A stretch of 64,000 bases of DNA, from positions 62,001 through 126,000 of the forward strand of contig JAXISZ010000002.1 of assembly GCA_034680345.1 (NCBI GenBank), read 5' to 3'. Shown here piece by piece: positions 8,951 to 18,182 of this stretch. Position numbers and translations under genes: made by a program. The DNA comes from SXZD01 sp034680345 (lineage in GTDB: Bacteria > Pseudomonadota > Gammaproteobacteria > Burkholderiales > Burkholderiaceae_B). Each line of letters begins with the position of its first letter. Position 1 is the first letter of the stretch. A model generated the notes under the pieces. It made no database searches, had not been told where the DNA came from, and worked only from the letters and a program-made list of their open reading frames with translations.

Positions 8951-11128
8951 GTGTTTGAAATTCATCGAGAAAGTTTTACGTTTGGTCAGCACAATGTATC
9001 AATAGAGACAGGTGAGGTTGCACGCCAAGCAACTGGTGCTGTAATTGTTAATGTAGAAGACACCGTTGTGTTGGCAACAGTTGTGGCTGCAAAATCAGCT
9101 AAGCCCGGACAAGATTTTTTCCCATTAACAGTTGATTACGTTGAAAAATATTATGCTACAGGGCGTATTCCTGGGGGTTTTTTTAAACGAGAAGGTAAGT
9201 CCACAGAAAAAGAAACATTAACTGCGCGCTTAATTGATCGCCCTTTGCGTCCTTTGTTTCCTGAAGGTTTTTACAATGAAGTGCAGGTGGCTCTGACCGT
9301 TTTGTCTTGTAATCCTGAAATTGATCCAGATATTCCAGCGATGATCGGAGCTTCAGCGGCGCTAGCTATTTCTGGAATTCCATTTAATGGGCCTATTGGT
9401 GCTGTTCGGGTGGGCTATATAGAGCAAGAGTTTATTTTAAATCCAACAATAAGCCAATTAAAAAACAGTGCTATGGACTTGGTGGTTGCGGGTACCGAAC
9501 AAGCAGTTTTAATGGTAGAGTCTGAAGCAAATCAGTTGCCAGAAGAGATTATGTTGGGTGCTGTGGTTTATGGTCATGAGCAAATGCAAGTGGCCATTGA
9601 CGCAATTCATCGTTTGGTTGAAAAAGCGGGCAAGCCTGCTTGGAATTGGGCGCCAGAACCTCGTGATGAAGTGTTGTACGAACGAGTAACAGGTGCTGCA
9701 CAATCATTATTGCGCCAAGCCTATCAGATCACACAAAAACAGGCTCGTTCAGCGCGTTTGCAAGAAATTGCGGCACAAACTCTTCAGGCTGTTACAGCGC
9801 AGTACATAGCTGAGGGTCAAGCTGAGCCAGATGTAGGGAAAATCTCTGATATTTTATTTACCTTGGAAAGTCAGATTGTGCGTACTCAAATTTTAGAGGG
9901 TGAGCCTCGCATTGACGGGCGCAATACCCGAACGGTTCGTCCAATTACAATACGAACAGGTGTGTTGCCTCGCGCGCATGGATCTGTGTTGTTTACGCGG
10001 GGCGAAACACAAGCCTTGGTTGTGGCTACTTTGGGTACCAAACAAGATGAGCAACTTGTTGATGCAATACAAGGCGAGTACAGAGACCGATTCATGCTGC
10101 ATTATAATATGCCCCCTTATGCCACGGGCGAGTGCGGCCGCATGGGTGCTCCAAAGCGGCGTGAAATAGGTCATGGCCGTTTGGCAAAGCGGGCTTTGCT
10201 CCCTTTGCTTCCTGCGGTAGACAGTTTTGGGTATTCTGTTCGTTTGGTCTCAGAAATTACCGAGTCCAATGGCTCTAGTTCCATGGCATCGGTTTGTGGT
10301 GGTTCTTTGGCACTTATGGATGCAGGTGTGCCAATGCAAGACCATGTGGCGGGTATTGCAATGGGTTTGATTAAAGAGGGCAATAAATTTGCTGTTTTAA
10401 CCGATATTCTTGGCGATGAAGACCATCTGGGTGATATGGATTTTAAAGTGGCGGGAACAGCCAACGGTATTACTGCCTTGCAAATGGATATTAAAATTCA
10501 AGGTATCACCAAAGAGATTATGCAGGTAGCTTTGGCGCAAGCACGCGAGGGCCGTCAACATATTCTTGGTAAAATGCAGGCAGCTATGGGTGGGGCTCGC
10601 GATGAATTGTCCGCATTTGCACCGCGTATGTTGACCATGAAAATTAATCCAGAGAAAATTCGCGATGTTATTGGCAAGGGTGGTGCAACCATTCGAGCCT
10701 TGACTGAAGAGTTTGGTGCCAGTATTGACATTCAAGAAGATGGTACCATTACAATTGCCAGTGTGGACGCTGCAGCTGGCGAGGCCACTAAAAAGCGTAT
10801 TGAAGAAATTACTGCGGAAATTGAAGTGGGTGCGGTTTATGACGGGACGGTGCTTAAGTTGCTTGATTTTGGTGCAATTATCAGCGTATTGCCTGGAAAA
10901 GACGGTTTATTGCACATATCGCAAATTGCGCATGAGCGTGTTCATGCTGTGAGTGATCGTTTAAAAGAAGGGCAGGTTGTTAAGGTTAAGGTGCTTGAGG
11001 TTGATGATAAAGGACGGTTCCGTTTGTCAATGAAAGCGTTGCTGCCTACGGAGCCCAATGTGCCGCTGTCCGAGCAATCTTCTGTAGGTCAGCCTGCTCA
11101 GGTTGCGCAAATTGGTGGTGATCAGTAA
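8951..11128 (+). CDS. pnp: Polyribonucleotide nucleotidyltransferase (PNPase)
   Basis: Phosphorolytic 3'-5' exoribonuclease of 725 residues and a core part of the RNA degradosome. It has two RNase PH domains (about 10-225 and 310-550) joined by a helical linker, a KH domain ([20 protein letters not shown], about 557-615) and a C-terminal S1 domain ([20 protein letters not shown], about 625-695). The start is GTG at 8951, preceded by AAAGGA; the nearby ATG is out of frame. Length and domains are complete. Confidence 0.97.
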   Translation: MFEIHRESFTFGQHNVSIETGEVARQATGAVIVNVEDTVVLATVVAAKSAKPGQDFFPLTVDYVEKYYATGRIPGGFFKREGKSTEKETLTARLIDRPLRPLFPEGFYNEVQVALTVLSCNPEIDPDIPAMIGASAALAISGIPFNGPIGAVRVGYIEQEFILNPTISQLKNSAMDLVVAGTEQAVLMVESEANQLPEEIMLGAVVYGHEQMQVAIDAIHRLVEKAGKPAWNWAPEPRDEVLYERVTGAAQSLLRQAYQITQKQARSARLQEIAAQTLQAVTAQYIAEGQAEPDVGKISDILFTLESQIVRTQILEGEPRIDGRNTRTVRPITIRTGVLPRAHGSVLFTRGETQALVVATLGTKQDEQLVDAIQGEYRDRFMLHYNMPPYATGECGRMGAPKRREIGHGRLAKRALLPLLPAVDSFGYSVRLVSEITESNGSSSMASVCGGSLALMDAGVPMQDHVAGIAMGLIKEGNKFAVLTDILGDEDHLGDMDFKVAGTANGITALQMDIKIQGITKEIMQVALAQAREGRQHILGKMQAAMGGARDELSAFAPRMLTMKINPEKIRDVIGKGGATIRALTEEFGASIDIQEDGTITIASVDAAAGEATKKRIEEITAEIEVGAVYDGTVLKLLDFGAIISVLPGKDGLLHISQIAHERVHAVSDRLKEGQVVKVKVLEVDDKGRFRLSMKALLPTEPNVPLSEQSSVGQPAQVAQIGGDQ

Positions 11129-11146
11129 CTGCTGGTTTGCAAGTTT

Positions 11147-12175
11147 GTGAGGCAAGTTGTTTATCATCAGTCGGGCTCGCCGCATGTGCTGCAGTTGATA
11201 GCTTCTGCAGCAGTGCCAGATCCTGCCCCCGATGAAGTTGTAATTCAGGTGGTTGCGGTAGGGGTTAATCGTCCTGACCTATTGCAGCGATCTGGATTAT
11301 ACCCGCCACCGGTTGGCGCAAGCCCGCATTTAGGTTTGGAGGTTGCGGGCCGAATTTTCCGGTGTGGGGTTAATGTATGTAATGCATTGGTTGGCCAGTC
11401 TGTTTGTGCTTTAACCAATGGTGGTGGTTATGCTGAGTATGTCGCGGTGCCGCTGACTCAAGTCATGCGCGTGCCTAGTGGTTTGAGTTTGGTGCAGGCT
11501 GCAGCATTGCCTGAAACGTTTATGACTGTTTGGTCCAATATTTTTGAGCGTTGTGAATTGGCCCCAGGAGAGCTTTTTTTAGTTCATGCGGGTGCCAGTA
11601 GTATTGGGTTGACTGCAATAGCGATGGCCAAAGTTTTTGGCGCCAAGGTGTTTGCAACAGCTGGCTCGGAAAATAAATTGGCAGCATGCACAAATCAGGG
11701 TGCTGATGCGGTTTTTAATTACAACCACCCGAGTTGGGTTGATCAGATAAAAAAAACTGTAAAAAAATTAGGGCATCAGGGCGTTGATGTTATTCTTGAT
11801 GTGCTTGGTGCGGACGCCTTCGCTGCCAATTTGGGATTGCTTGCTACGGAGGGGCGTTTGTGTACAATCGCTCAGTTGTCAGCATCGGTGGGGTCTATCG
11901 ATTTAACAAGAATCATGTTAAAACGGTTAACAGTTACGGGGTCAACTTTGCGGGCCAGAACCCCTGAGTATAAGGCTCATTTGGCTCGGATTTTGCAGCA
12001 ACGGGTGTGGCCTTGGATTGAGTCTGGGTTGATTGTCCCTGTGGTTGATACCGTTATGCCTTTGGATAGTGTTGTTCAGGCACATATACGGATGGAGTCC
12101 CGTCAAAATATTGGCAAAATTATTTTGCAAGTCAGCGACTACTCAATAGAAAGTGATAGTCGCTGTGTGGAGTAA
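11147..12175 (+). CDS. NAD(P)H quinone oxidoreductase, PIG3-type (MDR superfamily)
   Basis: Zinc-free medium-chain dehydrogenase/reductase of 342 residues, similar to the PIG3 quinone oxidoreductases. The N-terminal GroES-like domain (VVAVGVNRPDLLQRSGLYPP, about 36-55) is followed by a Rossmann domain (about 120-280; VHAGASSIGLTAIAMAK). The physiological quinone or enone substrate is unknown. The start is GTG, 18 nt after pnp, without a strong Shine-Dalgarno sequence. It sits between pnp and tpiA, a position conserved in Burkholderiales. Confidence 0.85.
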   Translation: MRQVVYHQSGSPHVLQLIASAAVPDPAPDEVVIQVVAVGVNRPDLLQRSGLYPPPVGASPHLGLEVAGRIFRCGVNVCNALVGQSVCALTNGGGYAEYVAVPLTQVMRVPSGLSLVQAAALPETFMTVWSNIFERCELAPGELFLVHAGASSIGLTAIAMAKVFGAKVFATAGSENKLAACTNQGADAVFNYNHPSWVDQIKKTVKKLGHQGVDVILDVLGADAFAANLGLLATEGRLCTIAQLSASVGSIDLTRIMLKRLTVTGSTLRARTPEYKAHLARILQQRVWPWIESGLIVPVVDTVMPLDSVVQAHIRMESRQNIGKIILQVSDYSIESDSRCVE

Positions 12176-12178
12176 ACG

Positions 12179-12940
12179 ATGAAAAAAAAATTAGTCGCTG
12201 GCAATTGGAAAATGAATGGTTCTTTGGCCAGCAACGAGGCTTTGCTTAAAGAGGTGCGAGATGCTCTGCCTTTGTCTTGCGAAGGTGCTGTATTTTGTTC
12301 TGCGGTTTATTTGCCTCAGGTTCAAGGTTTTTTGGCGGGTAGTGCGTGGTCCTATGGTGTGCAGGATGTTTCTTGCTATGCGCAGGGTGCCTACACAGGA
12401 GATCTGGCTGTATCAATGGTTCGCGAATTTGGCGCTACAATGACGCTTGTAGGGCATTCGGAGCGCAGAACTTATCATGGTGAAAGTTCTGAATTGGTGG
12501 CTAAGAAAGCAGTTGCTGCGCTTGAGGGTGGGTTAACACCCGTTGTGTGTATTGGCGAAAGTCTACACGAGCGTGAACAAGCTTTAACTTTCGATACAAT
12601 TGCCGCTCAATTAGACCCTGTTATAGAAAAAGCATCGCCATTTTTAGCTAATCAATGCTGGCCCTTAATTTTTGCTTACGAGCCGGTTTGGGCAATTGGT
12701 ACTGGAAGAACAGCTACTCCTGAGCAGGCTCAGGAGGTGCATGCTTTTATTCGCAATCGCTTTGCTACGTGCTTGGGAGTCGCTGTTGCTGCTGGTGTAA
12801 AAATTCTTTATGGTGGCAGTGTAAAAGCGGAAAATGCCAAAGCTTTATTTGCTCAGGCAGATGTTGATGGTGCTTTGGTTGGGGGTGCAGCTTTGCAGGC
12901 TAAAGAATTTATTGGTATTTTAAATGCAACTTTGGGTTGA
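12179..12940 (+). CDS. tpiA: Triosephosphate isomerase
   Basis: Glycolytic enzyme of 253 residues that interconverts dihydroxyacetone phosphate and glyceraldehyde 3-phosphate in the cytoplasm. Catalytic residues are visible: Lys in GNWKMNG (about 8-14), His in VGHSERR (about 95-101) and Glu in FAYEPVWAIGTG (about 165-176). The phosphate-binding GGS and GGA loops near the C-terminus are present. It starts 3 nt after the oxidoreductase and is followed 6 nt later by secG. Confidence 0.97.
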   Translation: MKKKLVAGNWKMNGSLASNEALLKEVRDALPLSCEGAVFCSAVYLPQVQGFLAGSAWSYGVQDVSCYAQGAYTGDLAVSMVREFGATMTLVGHSERRTYHGESSELVAKKAVAALEGGLTPVVCIGESLHEREQALTFDTIAAQLDPVIEKASPFLANQCWPLIFAYEPVWAIGTGRTATPEQAQEVHAFIRNRFATCLGVAVAAGVKILYGGSVKAENAKALFAQADVDGALVGGAALQAKEFIGILNATLG

Positions 12941-12946
12941 AAATTT

Positions 12947-13435
12947 ATGGCAATTTTTGGTTCTTTCTTGATGGTTTTGCAGGTTTTGAGCGCAATTTCT
13001 GTTATTGTTTTGGTCTTGCTTCAGCATGGTAAGGGTGCCGATATGGGTGCAGCATTTGGCGGTGGGTCTTCGGGGGGGCTGTTTGGCGCCACCGGGGCTG
13101 CTAACTTTCTTAGCAGAACAACGGCAGTTTGTGCTACAATCTTTTTCTTAAGTACATTAGGGCTGTCGTTTGCTTCTCAGGTTAAAGTTGAGGGAAAAGA
13201 AAGCAAAAGTGTTATGGAAAGTGTTGCTGGTGGTGTAACTGAAGGTGTAACAAACAGCGCCTCTGAAAACTCTACGGGAACGGTTGTTTCGCCCGCAGAT
13301 ATTCCTGTTTCTTCTGGTCAGGTTCAGTCAGGGGTTGATCGGGATCAAGGTCAGAATCAGTTAAAAGCGGCAGGAGACATGCAAAACAAAGTTCCGCAGA
13401 ATCCGGCTAGCCGTTTGCAAGACATTCCTAGGTAG
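12947..13435 (+). CDS. secG: Protein translocase subunit SecG with a long C-terminal tail
   Basis: Accessory subunit of the SecYEG channel. Two membrane segments are seen at about residues 3-22 and 55-75, separated by the typical loop QHGKGADMGAAFGGGSSGGL and FGATGAANFLSRTTA. At 162 residues it is clearly longer than Escherichia coli SecG (about 110). The extra part is a hydrophilic tail rich in Ser, Val, Gln and Asn from about residue 80. Long SecG tails are common in Burkholderiales. It is the last protein gene before tRNA-Leu. Confidence 0.93.
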   Translation: MAIFGSFLMVLQVLSAISVIVLVLLQHGKGADMGAAFGGGSSGGLFGATGAANFLSRTTAVCATIFFLSTLGLSFASQVKVEGKESKSVMESVAGGVTEGVTNSASENSTGTVVSPADIPVSSGQVQSGVDRDQGQNQLKAAGDMQNKVPQNPASRLQDIPR

Positions 13436-13450
13436 TATAATTTAAAATTG

Positions 13451-13535
13451 GCCGACGTGGTGAAATTGGTAGACACGCTATCTTGAGGGGGTAGTGGCGT
13501 AAGTCGTGCGAGTTCGAGTCTCGCCGTCGGCACCA
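13451..13535 (+). tRNA. tRNA-Leu (anticodon GAG)
   Basis: Complete 85-nt class II tRNA with encoded CCA. The acceptor stem GCCGACG/CGTCGGC is perfect. The anticodon stem CTATC/GGTAG carries the loop TTGAGGG, giving anticodon GAG (reads CUC and CUU). A long variable arm and the T-loop GTTCGAGTC are present. It lies between secG and nuoA, its usual place in many betaproteobacteria. Confidence 0.97.
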
Positions 13536-13546
13536 AAGTAAAACAA

Positions 13547-13581
13547 AAGCCGGTCAGGGTATTTCAGGCCGGTTTTTTTTT
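13547..13581 (+). terminator. Rho-independent terminator after tRNA-Leu
   Basis: AAGCCGGTC (13547-13555) pairs with GGCCGGTTT (13566 to about 13574, with G-U pairs), followed by a run of T to 13581. It ends only 39 nt before nuoA. Confidence 0.75.
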
Positions 13582-13620
13582 CGAATAGGTTTTTGCCAAA
13601 ACGCAAATTAAGAGGGCGCC

Positions 13621-13980
13621 ATGAATTTATCAGCGTATTACCCCATCCTGTTGTTTATTCTTGTTGGTTTAGCTGTGGGTGGTGGTGTAATGGTGGTTGG
13701 TCGTGTTATGGGTCCAAATCGTCCTGACACTCAAAAGCTATCGCCTTATGAATGTGGTTTTGAGGCGTTTGAGGACGCTCGAATAAAATTTGATGTTAGA
13801 TACTATTTGGTCGCCATCTTGTTTATTCTTTTTGATCTTGAAATTGCTTTTTTGTTTCCTTGGGCTGTTGCTTACCGTTCTATTGGGTTCGTTGGTTTTT
13901 GTGCAATGATGATTTTTTTGGCTATTTTGGTTGTTGGGTTTATTTACGAATGGACCAAGGGCGCCTTAGATTGGGAATAA
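13621..13980 (+). CDS. nuoA: NADH-quinone oxidoreductase subunit A
   Basis: Membrane subunit of complex I, 119 residues with three predicted helices (about 9-30, 62-85, 88-110). It carries the family motif [16 protein letters not shown] and the acidic residues of helix 2 ([13 protein letters not shown]). AGAGGG precedes the ATG. It is the first of fourteen nuo genes in the order A to N. Confidence 0.96.
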   Translation: MNLSAYYPILLFILVGLAVGGGVMVVGRVMGPNRPDTQKLSPYECGFEAFEDARIKFDVRYYLVAILFILFDLEIAFLFPWAVAYRSIGFVGFCAMMIFLAILVVGFIYEWTKGALDWE

Positions 13981-14031
13981 CAGAAGTTGATTGTTTTGAT
14001 CATTAAGCTTGGTGCCATGGGGGGTTGAGTA

Positions 14032-14508
14032 GTGGGTATCGAAGGTGTGTTGAGTGAGGGGTTTGTTACTACCAGTGTTGATAAGTTAATCAATTGGTCA
14101 AAAACGGGCTCGTTGTGGCCTATGACCTTTGGATTGGCATGTTGCGCTGTGGAAATGATGCATGCGGGTGCTTCGCGTTACGACCTTGATCGTTTTGGAG
14201 TTATTTTTCGGCCAAGTCCTCGACAGTCTGATCTTATGATTGTGGCGGGTACTTTGTGCAATAAAATGGCGCCGGCTTTGCGTAAGGTTTATGATCAAAT
14301 GGCTGAGCCACGTTGGGTGATGTCTATGGGTTCGTGTGCTAATGGCGGGGGTTATTACCATTATTCATATTCTGTGGTGCGAGGTTGTGATCGTATTGTT
14401 CCGGTTGACGTTTACGTGCCTGGTTGTCCACCTACGGCTGAAGCGTTAATGTACGGTATTTTGCAGTTGCAGAATAAAATTCGTCAAACCAATACGATTG
14501 CTCGATAA
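14032..14508 (+). CDS. nuoB: NADH-quinone oxidoreductase subunit B
   Basis: Peripheral-arm subunit of complex I, 158 residues, that holds the terminal 4Fe-4S cluster N2, which reduces quinone. The ligands are visible: the adjacent Cys pair in [11 protein letters not shown], the Cys in [16 protein letters not shown] and the one in [20 protein letters not shown]. The start is GTG, after a G-rich stretch that can serve as ribosome binding site. It begins 51 nt after nuoA. Confidence 0.96.
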   Translation: MGIEGVLSEGFVTTSVDKLINWSKTGSLWPMTFGLACCAVEMMHAGASRYDLDRFGVIFRPSPRQSDLMIVAGTLCNKMAPALRKVYDQMAEPRWVMSMGSCANGGGYYHYSYSVVRGCDRIVPVDVYVPGCPPTAEALMYGILQLQNKIRQTNTIAR

Positions 14509-14519
14509 AAGGGAACAAG

Positions 14520-15119
14520 ATGTCAGAAAGACTCGATTCGCTGCGCCAAAAAGTAGAGCAAGCCTTGGAAGGGTTGGGTATTGAGTTATTGTCAGTGCTA
14601 AACGAATTAACTGTAGATGTAAGACAGGCCGACTATTTTGAGGTTTGCAGACGGTTGAAAAATATTCAGGGTTTAGAATTTGATCAACTTATTGATTTGT
14701 GTGGTGTAGATTTTTCCACTTATGGCAATCAGCCTAGGGAAGCTAAAATTTTTGCGGTGGTTTTGCATTTACTTTCGGTTGGCTTAAATCAGCGCATCCG
14801 CATGCGTGTTTACTGCGAGGATAACGAGTTTCCTGTGGTTGCTTCTGTGGTGGGCTTATGGTCTTCAGCGGCTTGGTATGAGCGAGAGGCTTTTGATCTG
14901 TACGGTATTGTTTTTGAGGGTCACCCTGATTTGCGCAGAATACTAACTGACTACGGTTTTGTGGGTTATCCATTTCGTAAAGATTTTCCGTTGTCTGGCC
15001 ATGTTGAGATGCGCTACGATTCAGAGCAAAAGCGCGTTGTTTATCAGTCGGTTACAATTGAGCCGCGTGAAATTACACCGCGCGTTGTGCGTGAAGAACA
15101 ATACGGGGGTACGTGTTAA
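14520..15119 (+). CDS. nuoC: NADH-quinone oxidoreductase subunit C
   Basis: Peripheral-arm (30 kDa) subunit of complex I, 199 residues. The signature [20 protein letters not shown], then [20 protein letters not shown], is complete. It has no cofactor and packs against NuoD and NuoB. It begins 11 nt after nuoB, and its TAA overlaps the nuoD ATG by one base. NuoC and NuoD are separate here, unlike the fused NuoCD of Escherichia coli. Confidence 0.96.
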   Translation: MSERLDSLRQKVEQALEGLGIELLSVLNELTVDVRQADYFEVCRRLKNIQGLEFDQLIDLCGVDFSTYGNQPREAKIFAVVLHLLSVGLNQRIRMRVYCEDNEFPVVASVVGLWSSAAWYEREAFDLYGIVFEGHPDLRRILTDYGFVGYPFRKDFPLSGHVEMRYDSEQKRVVYQSVTIEPREITPRVVREEQYGGTC

Positions 15120-16372
15120 TGGCTGAAATTAAAAATTACACGTTAAACTTCGGTCCCCAACATCCGGCAGCCCATGGCGTTTTGCGTTTGGTTTTGGAGT
15201 TGGATGGGGAGGTTGTTCAGCGTGCAGATCCGCATATTGGTTTATTGCATCGGGCCACAGAAAAATTAGCTGAGCATAAAACTTTTATTCAAGCTTTGCC
15301 GTACATGGATCGTCTTGATTACGTTTCTATGATGTGCAATGAGCACGCATATTGCATGGCCATAGAAAAGCTTTTGGGTCTTGAAGTGCCTGTGCGAGCC
15401 CAGTACATACGCGTAATGTTTGACGAAATTACGCGTTTGTTGAATCATTTGTTGTGGTTGGGTGCTCATGCTTTAGATGTGGGTGCAATGGCGGTGTTTT
15501 TATATGCGTTTCGTGAGCGTGAAGACCTGATGGACTGTTATGAAGCAGTTTCGGGGGCGCGATTGCATGCGGCTTATTATCGTCCTGGCGGGGTGTATCG
15601 AGATTTGCCAGAGCAAATGCCAAAATATGCGCCATCAAAAATTCGGGGGCAGAAAGCGGTAGACGCTTTGAACGAGCTGCGTCATGGGTCTTTATTGGAT
15701 TTCGTAGAGGCGTTTACTGATCGTTTCCCAAAATATGTTGACGAGTACGAAACATTGCTTACAGACAATCGAATCTGGAAACAACGTTTGGTCGGTGTGG
15801 GAGTGGTTTCGCCTGAGCGCGCGCTTGCTATGGGGTTTACTGGCCCTATGTTGCGAGGGTCTGGTATCGCTTGGGACTTGCGCAAGAAGCAGCCTTATGA
15901 AGTTTATGATCGTTTAAGTTTTGACATTCCCGTTGGAAAAAACGGTGATTGTTACGATCGGTATTTGGTTCGTGTTGAAGAAATGCGTCAAAGTAACCAA
16001 ATCATCAAACAGTGTGTCAAATGGTTGCGTGACAACCCTGGTTCCGTAATCACCGAAAATCACAAGGTGGCACCGCCTGCCCGAGTGAGTATGAAATCCA
16101 ATATGGAAGAGCTTATTCACCACTTTAAATTGTTTACTGAAGGTATGCATGTTCCCGAGGGGCAAGCTTATTCGGCAATAGAGCATCCTAAGGGCGAATT
16201 TGGAATTTACCTGATTTCTGATGGGGCAAACAAGCCGTATCGTTTGAAAATTAGGGCGCCAGGCTTTGCCCATTTACAGGGTTTGGATGAAATGTCGCGC
16301 GGCCACATGATTGCTGATGTCGTGACCATCATCGGAACTCAAGACATCGTATTTGGTGAAATAGATCGCTAA
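15119..16372 (+). CDS. nuoD: NADH-quinone oxidoreductase subunit D
   Basis: 49-kDa subunit of complex I, 417 residues, that forms the quinone-binding pocket together with NuoB. Visible features are the N-terminal [20 protein letters not shown], the pocket loop with the conserved His, and the C-terminal end DIVFGEIDR. It is descended from hydrogenase large subunits but lacks their metal Cys pairs. The ATG at 15119 overlaps the nuoC stop (TAATG); a GTG two codons earlier is possible but gives an atypical start. Confidence 0.96.
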   Translation: MAEIKNYTLNFGPQHPAAHGVLRLVLELDGEVVQRADPHIGLLHRATEKLAEHKTFIQALPYMDRLDYVSMMCNEHAYCMAIEKLLGLEVPVRAQYIRVMFDEITRLLNHLLWLGAHALDVGAMAVFLYAFREREDLMDCYEAVSGARLHAAYYRPGGVYRDLPEQMPKYAPSKIRGQKAVDALNELRHGSLLDFVEAFTDRFPKYVDEYETLLTDNRIWKQRLVGVGVVSPERALAMGFTGPMLRGSGIAWDLRKKQPYEVYDRLSFDIPVGKNGDCYDRYLVRVEEMRQSNQIIKQCVKWLRDNPGSVITENHKVAPPARVSMKSNMEELIHHFKLFTEGMHVPEGQAYSAIEHPKGEFGIYLISDGANKPYRLKIRAPGFAHLQGLDEMSRGHMIADVVTIIGTQDIVFGEIDR

Positions 16373-16398
16373 AATCACAGAAAAATTGAGGTTCTTAG

Positions 16399-16875
16399 AT
16401 GCTAAGTGAAAAAGCATATCAAAAAATTGATCGTGAAGTTGCCAAATATCCTTCAGATCAAAAACAATCTGCTGTGATGTCTGGATTGCAAATTGCACAA
16501 ACCGAATTGGGGTGGTTGTCAAACGAAGTCATTGAGCATGTAGCAAATTACCTTGGTATGCCGCCAATAGCGGCTTATGAAGTGGCTTCTTTTTACAATA
16601 TGTACAATTTAAAGCCACTTGGAAAAAATAAAATAACAGTGTGCACCAATTTGCCTTGCGCGTTGTCGGGCGCAACGGAGGCGGCAGAGTTTATTAAGTC
16701 AAAATTGGGCATTGGTTTTAATGAGACCACTGCTGACCAGTGCTTCACCTTGAAAGAAGGTGAATGCATGGGGGCTTGTGGTGATGCGCCTGTACTCTTA
16801 GTTAACAATCATCGCATGTGTAGCTTTATGAGTAAAGAAAAAATTGAAGCATTGCTCCAGGAGTTAAAACCATGA
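16399..16875 (+). CDS. nuoE: NADH-quinone oxidoreductase subunit E
   Basis: 24-kDa subunit of the NADH module, 158 residues, thioredoxin-like fold. It binds the 2Fe-2S cluster N1a through Cys in [12 protein letters not shown] and [19 protein letters not shown]. It starts 26 nt after nuoD, and its stop overlaps the nuoF start by 4 nt (ATGA), consistent with coupled synthesis of the NuoEF pair. Confidence 0.96.
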   Translation: MLSEKAYQKIDREVAKYPSDQKQSAVMSGLQIAQTELGWLSNEVIEHVANYLGMPPIAAYEVASFYNMYNLKPLGKNKITVCTNLPCALSGATEAAEFIKSKLGIGFNETTADQCFTLKEGECMGACGDAPVLLVNNHRMCSFMSKEKIEALLQELKP

Positions 16876-18167
16876 CATGCTTACATAATCGGCACATTAA
16901 TCCAGTTATATTGGCGAATTTGAATGGTGATAATTGGTGTTTAAAAGATTATGAAGCTCGTGGCGGATACTCTGCTTTAGGTGCTATCTTGAAAAATGGT
17001 GTGACACCGGAAAATGTAATTGCTGAAATTAAAAAGTCTGCTTTGCGGGGTCGGGGTGGGGCGGGTTTTCCGACGGGTTTAAAATGGAGTTTTATGCCTC
17101 GTCAGTTTCCTGATGTAAAGTACTTGGTGTGTAATTCTGATGAGGGTGAGCCCGGAACCTTTAAAGACCGTGATATTTTGCGTTACAACCCACATGCCGT
17201 GATTGAGGGTATGGCGATTGCTGCTTATGCTATGGGTATTGGTGTTGGTTATAACTATATTCATGGTGAGGTTTGGGATGTTTATGAACGTTTCGAACAG
17301 GCTTTAGAGCAAGCGCGAGCAGCCGGTTATTTAGGCGAAAATATTTTAGGTAGCGATTTTTCTTTTCAGCTTCACGCCCACCACGGTTATGGTGCTTATA
17401 TTTGTGGTGAAGAAACTGCCCTGCTTGAATCAATTGAAGGTAAAAAGGGGCAGCCGCGGTTTAAGCCACCGTTTCCTGCGTCTTTTGGCTTATACGGTAA
17501 GCCCACCACTATCAACAATACTGAGACTTTTGCATCTGTGCCTTTTATTATGGCTAAAGGTGGTGATTGGTTTCAGGCTTTGGGTAAGCCCAATAATGGT
17601 GGAACCAAAATATTCTCTGTGTCTGGTGATGTTCAGCGTCCTGGAAATTATGAGGTTCCTCTGGGGACTCCATTTGCCAAGTTGTTAGAATTGGCTGGGG
17701 GTATGCGGGGTGGTAAAAAAATTAAAGCGGTGATTCCTGGTGGTTCTTCCATGCCGGTTATTCCGGGTGCTGTCATGATGGAAACGGACATGGACTACGA
17801 TGCCATTGCCAAGGCGGGTTCTATGCTTGGTTCTGGTGCTGTTATCGTGATGGATGAAACGCGTTGCATGGTCAAGTCTTTGTTGCGCTTGTCTTATTTC
17901 TATTACGAAGAAAGCTGCGGACAATGCACACCGTGTCGGGAGGGTACAGGGTGGTTATACCGTGTGGTTCATCGAATTGAAAACGGTCAGGGTCGACCGG
18001 AAGACTTGGACTTGCTCAATTCAATTGCCGACAATATTCAAGGCCGCACGATCTGCGCCTTAGGTGATGCGGCTGCGATGCCTGTTCGTGCATTTGTTAA
18101 GCATTACCGTGATGAATTTGCCTATCACATAGAGCACAAGCGTTGCTTGGTGCCTGCATACATTTAA
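16872..18167 (+). CDS. nuoF: NADH-quinone oxidoreductase subunit F
   Basis: 51-kDa NADH-oxidising subunit, 431 residues. The FMN/NADH site is shown by [20 protein letters not shown] (about 56-75) and [20 protein letters not shown]. The 4Fe-4S cluster N3 is bound by [14 protein letters not shown] (about 350-363) and the later Cys in [12 protein letters not shown]. It receives hydride from NADH and passes electrons to NuoE and NuoG. Confidence 0.96.
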   Translation: MTCLHNRHINPVILANLNGDNWCLKDYEARGGYSALGAILKNGVTPENVIAEIKKSALRGRGGAGFPTGLKWSFMPRQFPDVKYLVCNSDEGEPGTFKDRDILRYNPHAVIEGMAIAAYAMGIGVGYNYIHGEVWDVYERFEQALEQARAAGYLGENILGSDFSFQLHAHHGYGAYICGEETALLESIEGKKGQPRFKPPFPASFGLYGKPTTINNTETFASVPFIMAKGGDWFQALGKPNNGGTKIFSVSGDVQRPGNYEVPLGTPFAKLLELAGGMRGGKKIKAVIPGGSSMPVIPGAVMMETDMDYDAIAKAGSMLGSGAVIVMDETRCMVKSLLRLSYFYYEESCGQCTPCREGTGWLYRVVHRIENGQGRPEDLDLLNSIADNIQGRTICALGDAAAMPVRAFVKHYRDEFAYHIEHKRCLVPAYI

Positions 18168-18182
18168 AGTTAGCGTACAAAT

